DNA from: Nitrospirota bacterium
GTDB lineage: Bacteria > Nitrospirota > Thermodesulfovibrionia > Thermodesulfovibrionales > JdFR-88
Assembly (NCBI GenBank): GCA_021789215.1
Contig: JAJYJS010000008.1
Span: forward strand, 1-64,000
Reading direction: 5' to 3'
Length of the DNA stretch: 64,000 bases
The position numbers were made by a program, and so were the translations under genes. The notes under the pieces are model-generated. The model was given only the letters and a program-made list of their open reading frames with translations. It searched no databases and had not been told where the DNA came from. This document shows, in pieces, positions 58,813 to 64,000 of the stretch (position 1 is the stretch's first letter; every line of letters starts with the position of its first letter).

Positions 58813-59823
58813 ATGAGAATAAGCCCTTTCATGATTTATGACCAGATCACCAGGTCTTTTCAGAAAAACCTCTCGGACATGTTCACATATCAGCAGCAGT
58901 TGTCGACGGGGCAGAGGATAAACCAGCCTTCGGACGATGTGCTTGGGCTGATGCAGTCGATGGGCTATAAGCTGAGCATGAGCGCAAACAGCAGGTACCA
59001 GTCCAATATCAACGCCGCGAACAATCTCCTGAACATCTCGTCGTCTGCAATGAGTTCCGCCCAAAACGACCTCATGAGGTTGAAGGAGCTCGCCATAACC
59101 GCCGCTTCCGCGGACCAGACCGCCGAATCGAGGGCTTCGTCGGGGATGGAGGCCAACCAGCTGAGAGACGACCTCCTGGACCTCGCCAACACCCGGTCAT
59201 CCCAGGGGGAATACATCTTTTCAGGTCTCAAGACTGACACCCAGGCCTTTGACGAGACTACATTCAATTACCAGGGCGACACCGGGGTGAACAAGCTGGC
59301 GACGTCGAGTTCTTCGTCCGTTCAGGTAAACGACCCCGGCAGCACGGCTTTCGCCCATGCGACAAACTCCACCACTTCCACCCAGATGCCGGACGGCACC
59401 TATGTTTATTATTCTTCCGGGGGCGGGACGACCACAAATGTTGAGATAAGGGCCTCGGACAACGTGACCGTCCTGGACAGTTTCAGCTTCTCCAACTTCA
59501 TCCAGCTGGCCGATGTGCTGGGTTCCGCAATGGCCAACGATAACGTCCGGCGGATCAGCGCACTTATGAAGCCGCTTGACGATGCCCTGGGACAGGCCAC
59601 AAACATGATGTCAGCAATAGGCGCCCGGCAGAACCAGCTCGACAACCAGCAGAGCCAGATAAGCAGCAGTAACCTGCAATTGCAGCAGCTTGAGTCCAGC
59701 GTTATGGACACGGACATTACCCAGTCCACCAGCGACCTGTCAAAGACGGAGACGGCGCTGCAGGCGCTGAGGCAGTCTACAAGCCAGGTCCTTTCGGAGT
59801 CTCTGCTTGATTTTCTGAAATAA
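58813..59823 (+). CDS. flgL: Hook-filament junction protein FlgL (HAP3)
   Basis: A 336-residue flagellin-like protein with the FlgL N-terminus (RISPFMIYDQITRSFQKNLS) and the QQQLSTGQRINQPSDDV pattern, and a C-terminal flagellin-type helix (LSKTETALQALRQSTSQVLS). It is the second junction protein. Followed 26 bases later by csrA, as in Bacillus. Confidence 0.94.
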   Translation: MRISPFMIYDQITRSFQKNLSDMFTYQQQLSTGQRINQPSDDVLGLMQSMGYKLSMSANSRYQSNINAANNLLNISSSAMSSAQNDLMRLKELAITAASADQTAESRASSGMEANQLRDDLLDLANTRSSQGEYIFSGLKTDTQAFDETTFNYQGDTGVNKLATSSSSSVQVNDPGSTAFAHATNSTTSTQMPDGTYVYYSSGGGTTTNVEIRASDNVTVLDSFSFSNFIQLADVLGSAMANDNVRRISALMKPLDDALGQATNMMSAIGARQNQLDNQQSQISSSNLQLQQLESSVMDTDITQSTSDLSKTETALQALRQSTSQVLSESLLDFLK

Positions 59824-59849
59824 GCCCGCTTTAAACGGCAGGAGGCAGG

Positions 59850-60074
59850 ATGCTCGTACTGACAAGGAAGTCTAAAGAGGCCGTCAAGATCGGCAACGAT
59901 ATCATCATAACCGTGATCGAGGTGAAGCGCAATCAGGTGAGGCTTGGGATAGAGGCCCCGGCCGGGGTAAGGGTTTACAGAAAGGAACTGTACGAAAAGA
60001 TAATGAAGGAGAATATAATCTCCTCAGGCATATCCGTCGAGGAATTCAAGAAACTGAAAGAGGCGATCAAGTGA
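59850..60074 (+). CDS. csrA: Carbon storage regulator CsrA
   Basis: A 74-residue RNA-binding protein: MLVLTRKSKEAVKIGNDI, then VIEVKRNQVRLGIEAPAG and VYRKELYEKI. CsrA dimers bind GGA-containing hairpins near ribosome-binding sites and block translation. Its likely target is the fliC leader just downstream (hairpin at 60661-60680). AGGAGGCAGG precedes the ATG. It overlaps fliW by four bases. Confidence 0.96.
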   Translation: MLVLTRKSKEAVKIGNDIIITVIEVKRNQVRLGIEAPAGVRVYRKELYEKIMKENIISSGISVEEFKKLKEAIK

Positions 60075-60463
60075 AAATAAAATTCGGGACTTCGCGGTTC
60101 GGGAACATCGAGGTTGAGGAGGACAGGATAATAAACTTCCCCGAAGGCCTGCTGGGCTTTTCCAGCCTGAAGAGGTATATTCTCATGGACTACAAGGACA
60201 CTCCGCTTAAATGGCTCCAGGCCGTGGACGATCCGGATGTCGCCTTTATCGTGACCGGGCCTTCCGTGATTTCACCGGGTTTTTCTTTCAGGCCGGATGA
60301 GAGCACCAGGCAGATGCTCGAAATAGAGAGGGACGAGGATGTGGCGATACTGGTCATAGTCAGGGTGGACTCCGGCAAGGTAATCGCCAATTTCAACGGG
60401 CCTCTTATCCTGAACGCCGGGAACATGAAGGGCGTCCAGGTAGTGCTTGAAAAGGTTTTTTAA
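60071..60463 (+). CDS. fliW: Flagellar assembly factor FliW
   Basis: A 130-residue protein with FliW features (INFPEGLLGFSSLKRYILMD, then PLKWLQAVDDPDVAFIV). In Bacillus and Campylobacter FliW binds free flagellin or CsrA, so that flagellin synthesis is matched to export. Start GTG at 60071 overlaps the csrA stop. Neighbours csrA and fliC agree with this role. Confidence 0.95.
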   Translation: MKIKFGTSRFGNIEVEEDRIINFPEGLLGFSSLKRYILMDYKDTPLKWLQAVDDPDVAFIVTGPSVISPGFSFRPDESTRQMLEIERDEDVAILVIVRVDSGKVIANFNGPLILNAGNMKGVQVVLEKVF

Positions 60464-60533
60464 CAGTTTTCTTTATTTTTTCCCTTCCCGTTCAACCATT
60501 CCAATAATTCAGCAGTACCGGATATTCGAAAAT

Positions 60534-60561
60534 TAAAGTTTTTCCATCATTTTCCCGATAA
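60534..60561 (+). promoter_or_regulatory. Sigma-28 promoter of fliC, TAAAGTTT-N12-CCCGATAA
   Basis: A near-consensus FliA promoter: TAAAGTTT at 60534-60541 and CCCGATAA at 60554-60561 (TAAA to -10 spacer 16). Start predicted near 60568, giving a leader of about 140 bases, which fills most of the 246-base gap 60464-60709. Confidence 0.85.
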
Positions 60562-60597
60562 AGAACCAAGGATTAAAGAGGCATCGGAAGGGGGTGA

Positions 60598-60612
60598 ATG
60601 AAACAGCTTTAG
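60598..60612 (+). other. Mini-ORF (MKQL) with strong ribosome-binding site in the fliC leader
   Basis: ATG-AAA-CAG-CTT-TAG follows GGAAGGGGGTGA, a good Shine-Dalgarno region, about 30 bases after the predicted transcript start. A four-codon frame can be chance, but the strong ribosome site is notable. Confidence 0.3.
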
Positions 60613-60660
60613 ATGCCTTCCCGCGGAAAAGAAGGGGGATTCCGGACCGCGGGGGTCCAG

Positions 60661-60680
60661 AAAAGGCATGGACGCCTTTT
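60661..60680 (+). promoter_or_regulatory. Candidate CsrA-binding hairpin in the fliC leader
   Basis: Perfect inverted repeat AAAAGGC-ATGGAC-GCCTTTT with the GGA core (60670-60672) in the six-base loop, the form CsrA prefers. A second GGA lies in the Shine-Dalgarno CACGGAGG (60699-60703), 29 bases downstream. Another hairpin, GGACC-GCGGG-GGTCC, lies just upstream (60644-60658). The spacing suits a CsrA dimer bridging both sites. Confidence 0.55.
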
Positions 60681-60709
60681 AAACACAAAAAAATTCACGG
60701 AGGAAAAAG

Positions 60710-61807
60710 ATGTTAACTGTCAATACCAATATGTTGTCTCTCACCGCCCAGACCAACCTGGACAAGACGCAGGGCCTTCTTCAGACCTCGATGCAGAGGC
60801 TTTCTTCGGGCCTCAGGATCAACTCGGCAAAGGACGACGCGGCGGGCATAGCCATTGCGAGCCGTATGGAGTCGCAGATAAACGGCTTGGGACAGGCTGT
60901 GAGGAACGCAAATAACGCGGTGTCTCTCGTCCAGACCATCGGCGGCGCCATGAGCGAAGTCCACGATGCCCTCCAGAGGATGAGGGAACTCGCGCTTCAG
61001 GCTGCCGACGGCAGCAACGCGAGCTCGGACAGGCAGTCCCTGGACGCGGAGTTCCAGGCGCTGAAGGCGGAAATAGGCGACATAGCCAGCAGGACGCAGT
61101 TCAACGGCGCAAACGTGCTTGACGGCAGCTTCGGCGCGAGCCTGTCGAACGTGGGCACCAATCTCAGCACAGCCAACGGTATCGTCTCCATCGACAACAC
61201 CGGCGGCTCCGTCACGAACTATACCCTCTCGGTGAGCGGCACTGTCCTCACGCTGTCGGACGCGGTTAATACGGAATCTGTCGACATAAGCAGCTTGCCC
61301 AGCGGCTTCAACACCAAGGAAGTGGCGTTCTCGTCCCTTGGCATAACGGTCACCGTAAACAGCGCTCTGACCAATGTGTCGTCAAACAACACATTCGATC
61401 TGGCCGCGAGCACAAACGGGGCCGCCTTCCAGGTGGGCGCCAACGCAGGCGAGACGCTGAGCATAAGCTCCGTTGACGTAAGGACTAACACGCTCGGCAT
61501 AAACAGCGCGGATATCCTGACGGTTTCAGACGCCAGTTCCGCCATCGACACCGTTACAACGGCCCTTAACACTGTCCTCAGCGACATGGGCCAGATGGGC
61601 GCAGTCAACAACCGCCTCGACTCCAAGATATCGAACCTCAACAACATCATCGACAACACCACGGCGGCCCAGTCCAGGATCATGGACGCGGACTTCGCCT
61701 CGGAGACGGCGAACATGACCAAGGCCCAGATATTGCAGCAGGCCGGCATCTCCGTGCTTGCGCAGGCGAACCAGCAGCCTCAGATGGTCTTAAAGCTTCT
61801 CCAGTAA
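60710..61807 (+). CDS. fliC: Flagellin FliC
   Basis: A 365-residue flagellin with the conserved N-terminal helices (MLTVNTNMLSLTAQTNLDKT, then SSGLRINSAKDDAAGIAIA) and C-terminal helices (NMTKAQILQQAGISVLAQAN, ending QMVLKLLQ). The central surface domain (about 170-270) is short, so the filament subunit is compact. It has the sigma-28 promoter and the CsrA leader hairpin described at 60534 and 60661, and its own terminator. Confidence 0.97.
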   Translation: MLTVNTNMLSLTAQTNLDKTQGLLQTSMQRLSSGLRINSAKDDAAGIAIASRMESQINGLGQAVRNANNAVSLVQTIGGAMSEVHDALQRMRELALQAADGSNASSDRQSLDAEFQALKAEIGDIASRTQFNGANVLDGSFGASLSNVGTNLSTANGIVSIDNTGGSVTNYTLSVSGTVLTLSDAVNTESVDISSLPSGFNTKEVAFSSLGITVTVNSALTNVSSNNTFDLAASTNGAAFQVGANAGETLSISSVDVRTNTLGINSADILTVSDASSAIDTVTTALNTVLSDMGQMGAVNNRLDSKISNLNNIIDNTTAAQSRIMDADFASETANMTKAQILQQAGISVLAQANQQPQMVLKLLQ

Positions 61808-61818
61808 CGCGTTTAACG

Positions 61819-61848
61819 GGAAGGGGCCTTTTTTCCGGCCCCTTCCTT
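61819..61848 (+). terminator. Terminator after fliC
   Basis: GGAAGGGGCC-TTTTTTCC-GGCCCCTTCC is a perfect ten-pair stem. The T-tract directly after it is short and interrupted (TTAAAACAAATTTT), so efficiency may be partial. Confidence 0.7.
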
Positions 61849-61889
61849 AAAACAAATTTTTTTTCGCTGACGCAAAGGGGGTTTAGAGA

Positions 61890-62219
61890 ATGAACGTGAG
61901 GACGGTTGACATAAGCGGGTTGACAACGGGGCAGTTCCAGAAAAAGACTGGTCCGGCAACGGCCCAGGCCGCCACCGGCAGGCCTGCTGACCCGGCGGTG
62001 AAAACCGGACCGGAAGGCAAAGAGAGCGCAAAGACCCCCGAGACAGAAAACATAATAGAGAACAGGGCCGTTTTCGCGGTTGAAAAAAACAGATATGTAG
62101 TTATCCAGATATTGGACAAGAACGGGAAGGTCATAACCCAGATGCCTCCTGAAGAATATATAGAATCGAGAGAGCAGTTAAGGACGCAACCCAAGAACCT
62201 TTTCAAAAAAGAGGTATAG
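61890..62219 (+). CDS. flaG: FlaG-family protein
   Basis: A 109-residue protein with a variable N-terminus and the FlaG core (VEKNRYVVIQILDKNGKVIT, then QMPPEEYIE). FlaG influences filament length in several bacteria; its mechanism is unclear. It stands between fliC and fliD, as usual. The upstream gap has only a weak sigma-28-like element. fliD follows after one base. Confidence 0.85.
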   Translation: MNVRTVDISGLTTGQFQKKTGPATAQAATGRPADPAVKTGPEGKESAKTPETENIIENRAVFAVEKNRYVVIQILDKNGKVITQMPPEEYIESREQLRTQPKNLFKKEV

Positions 62220-62220
62220 C

Positions 62221-63663
62221 ATGGATATATTTGGTTCCACAGGAACTTTGGCTTCATCGACCGGGTTGGCATCGGGTCTCGATACCGCTGGCATAATCAG
62301 CAAGCTGATGGCTGTTGAAAGCCAGCCCCTTACGGCTATAAGCAACAAGCTGAGCGCTTATCAGAACAAGGTGAGCGCGTACGGGACGCTTATAAGCTCG
62401 CTTTCCTCCCTGAGGGACCAGTCGACTGCCCTGGCGGCCACTGACATATACGGGATGACGGCATCCTCTTCCGACACAGCGACCATATCGGTCTCGGCAA
62501 CGTCATCCGCTTCCGCCGGGACGTACGGCATAACAGTCAACCAGATGGCAAAGGCGCAAAGCATATATTCCGCCGATTTCGCGTCCACGACTTCCGCGGT
62601 GGCCGACCTGTCGGTGAACCCTATCCAGCAGCTCCAGATACAGGTGGGCAGCGCCGCCCCGGTGACCATAACCATTGATTCCACGAACAACACGCTCCAG
62701 GGGATAAGTGACGCCATCAATGCCGCGGGCGCCGGGGTCAGCTCCTCGATAGTGAACGACGGGACCGGCTACAGGCTTGTGCTGACGTCCAGTTCGACCG
62801 GAGCGGCCAATAAGATCACCGTAAAGGTGGATGAAAACAATAACGGCGTATTCGAGGAGGCCCCGGCCGAGACCGATACCGCCGGACTGTCGGCGCTTGC
62901 CTTTGATGCCACTTATGACGCCAGCGGGAATGTTACGGGCGGCATAGCCAGCATGACCCAGGCGCAGGCCGCCGCTGACGCCAATCTTGCAATTAACGGG
63001 CTGCCGGTAACAAGGACCACAAACACAATATCCGACCTTGTTAGCGGGGTGACCCTGACCCTGAACAAAGAGGGAAGTTCCGCAACGGTAAGTGTTACCA
63101 AAGATACGGCAGGTCTTGAGGCTCAGATCAACGGTTTCATCAACCAGTATAACAGCGTGATGAACGGGCTCAGGAACCAGATCGGCACCAAGGACAACCA
63201 GGGCGTCCTGTACGGAGATACCACTTCCACGGACATGCTGAATAACCTGTTCGACCTGACCGGCCAGACGTTTGCCGGGAAGACACTTGCCGAACTTGGC
63301 ATAACGCACGACCAGAACGGCAAGCTTGTCTTTGACACCACGACTTTCGAGAATGCCCTCTCCTCGGACCAGCAGGGCACGGTCAGTGCCATAAACTCGA
63401 TGGGCTCGTCGCTGGAGAGCACGCTCACCGATTACATAAACACCACCTTGCCTGACATTGAGAACGTGGACAACGAGACCATAGCGACGCTTCAGCAGGA
63501 GCAGACTGATGAACAGGCGAGACTCGACAAGATACAGGCGAGCTATCAGGCTAAATTCACGGCCATGGAGCAGACGATAGCGCAGCTCCAGAACCAGAGC
63601 CTGTACATGAGCATACAGCTTGGCAAAACATCATCAAACGGCTCAAGCAGTACGAGCGGTTAA
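62221..63663 (+). CDS. fliD: Filament cap protein FliD (HAP2)
   Basis: A 480-residue protein with the FliD N-terminus (SSTGLASGLDTAGIISKLMA, then QPLTAISNKLSAYQNKVSA) and the C-terminal DEQARLDKIQASYQAKFTAM coiled coil. FliD pentamers or hexamers cap the filament and fold exported flagellin. Length is normal. fliS follows 12 bases later. Confidence 0.95.
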   Translation: MDIFGSTGTLASSTGLASGLDTAGIISKLMAVESQPLTAISNKLSAYQNKVSAYGTLISSLSSLRDQSTALAATDIYGMTASSSDTATISVSATSSASAGTYGITVNQMAKAQSIYSADFASTTSAVADLSVNPIQQLQIQVGSAAPVTITIDSTNNTLQGISDAINAAGAGVSSSIVNDGTGYRLVLTSSSTGAANKITVKVDENNNGVFEEAPAETDTAGLSALAFDATYDASGNVTGGIASMTQAQAAADANLAINGLPVTRTTNTISDLVSGVTLTLNKEGSSATVSVTKDTAGLEAQINGFINQYNSVMNGLRNQIGTKDNQGVLYGDTTSTDMLNNLFDLTGQTFAGKTLAELGITHDQNGKLVFDTTTFENALSSDQQGTVSAINSMGSSLESTLTDYINTTLPDIENVDNETIATLQQEQTDEQARLDKIQASYQAKFTAMEQTIAQLQNQSLYMSIQLGKTSSNGSSSTSG

Positions 63664-63675
63664 GGCCAGGGGAAA

Positions 63676-64000
63676 ATGAACGTCCAATACGCGAATAAAG
63701 CATACACGAAAGCGATGGTGAGCACGTCGGCGCGGCCGCTGGACCTCGTAATTCTGCTCTATGACGGCGGCATAGAGTTCCTGCACAAGAGCATCTTTTA
63801 CATGAACCAGAACAAGCTGCAGGAAAAGCTGCATTATATGGGAAAGGCGATGGCAATAATCGAGTACCTGCTTGCCACACTTGACAAGCAGGCCGGCGGT
63901 GAAGTGGCCCGGAACCTCGAGCGGCTGTATGTGTACATGCTCACGGAACTGACGCATGCCAATCTCAAGAACAATATCGAGAAAGTCAGCCATATCGAGG
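63676..64000 (+). CDS. fliS: Flagellin chaperone FliS (3'-truncated)
   Basis: The first 108 residues of FliS, cut by the window end. It starts MNVQYANKAYTKAMVSTSAR, then PLDLVILLYDGGIEFLHKSI, the family signature. FliS binds the flagellin C-terminus and delivers it to FlhA. AGGGGAAA precedes the ATG. The usual length is about 120-140 residues, so little is missing. Confidence 0.93.
   Translation, partial: MNVQYANKAYTKAMVSTSARPLDLVILLYDGGIEFLHKSIFYMNQNKLQEKLHYMGKAMAIIEYLLATLDKQAGGEVARNLERLYVYMLTELTHANLKNNIEKVSHIE

Noticed and set aside
61848..61876. Sigma-28-like element before flaG (TAAA-N17-GACGCAAA)
   Set aside because: Spacer and -10 both deviate from the four good sites, and it overlaps the terminator end. 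Read-through from fliC is an adequate alternative.
1..64000. Mobile elements, CRISPR arrays and RNA genes
   Set aside because: I found no transposase, integrase, phage gene, regularly spaced repeat, or tRNA/rRNA-like stretch. Gene order is compact and consistent throughout.

Overview
The window is a 64 kb piece of a chromosome from a motile, Gram-negative bacterium, and about three quarters of it is one flagellar and chemotaxis gene cluster. P-ring and L-ring genes (flgI, flgH) show an outer membrane. The genes use AGG for arginine and ATA for isoleucine very often. That usage, the many NtrC-type regulators, the CheZ phosphatase domain and the csrA-fliW pair next to flagellin suggest Nitrospirota or a deltaproteobacterium-like lineage. 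This is inference; there is no rRNA marker. I saw no tRNA, rRNA, IS element, prophage or CRISPR, and no gene-free stretch exceeds about 300 bases.

Layout. 1-6101: the tail of a LolC/E-type permease, a DHA2 drug exporter, a CBS-domain site-2 protease, a 54-residue DUF1328 membrane protein, and a split LigD (ligase and polymerase as separate genes). 6242-17647: signalling genes. These are a GAFTDA-type NtrC regulator with a 1373-residue kinase carrying a periplasmic CxxCH motif, two receiver proteins and an MCP on the minus strand, then a hybrid kinase with a second NtrC regulator. 17759-22032: a secreted TPR protein and a FlrB/FlrC-like kinase-regulator pair. 22129-28623: flgBC-fliEFGHIJ-motE. 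28782-32038: fliK-flgD-flgE. 32253-41781: fliLMNOPQR-flhBAFG-fliA. 41813-49427: a HEAT-repeat protein followed by cheR, two cheY-like genes, cheA, a CheW-CheZ fusion and cheB. 49479-51302: a short leader ORF, a receiver, an HDOD protein, a 48-residue Lys-rich protein and a SwrB-like protein. 51462-56373: flgFGAHIJ. 56439-64000: flgMNKL, csrA-fliW, fliC, flaG, fliD and the start of fliS.

Regulation can be read from the intergenic DNA. Sigma-54 (-24/-12) promoters precede the TPR gene, fliK, fliL and flgF, and probably flgB. Three of them (TPR, fliK, flgF) place the -12 base exactly 13 nt before the start codon, which predicts leaderless mRNAs. A palindrome, GTCA-N6-TGAC, lies in the promoter of the second NtrC gene and upstream of the sigma-54 promoters of the TPR gene and fliL. 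Sigma-28 promoters (TAAA-N16-nnCGATAA/T) precede the MCP, the HEAT-che operon, flgM and fliC, and a weaker one lies downstream of cheB. The flagellin leader has a hairpin with GGA in its loop and a GGA in its Shine-Dalgarno sequence, matching CsrA/FliW control. Together this is a classical hierarchy: NtrC-type regulators with sigma-54 for basal body and hook, FlgM/FliA for filament and chemotaxis, and CsrA-FliW for flagellin translation.

The most unusual protein is the CheW-CheZ fusion at 47136-48317. It joins the array adaptor to the CheY-P phosphatase in one chain, and it is the only CheW or CheZ in the window.
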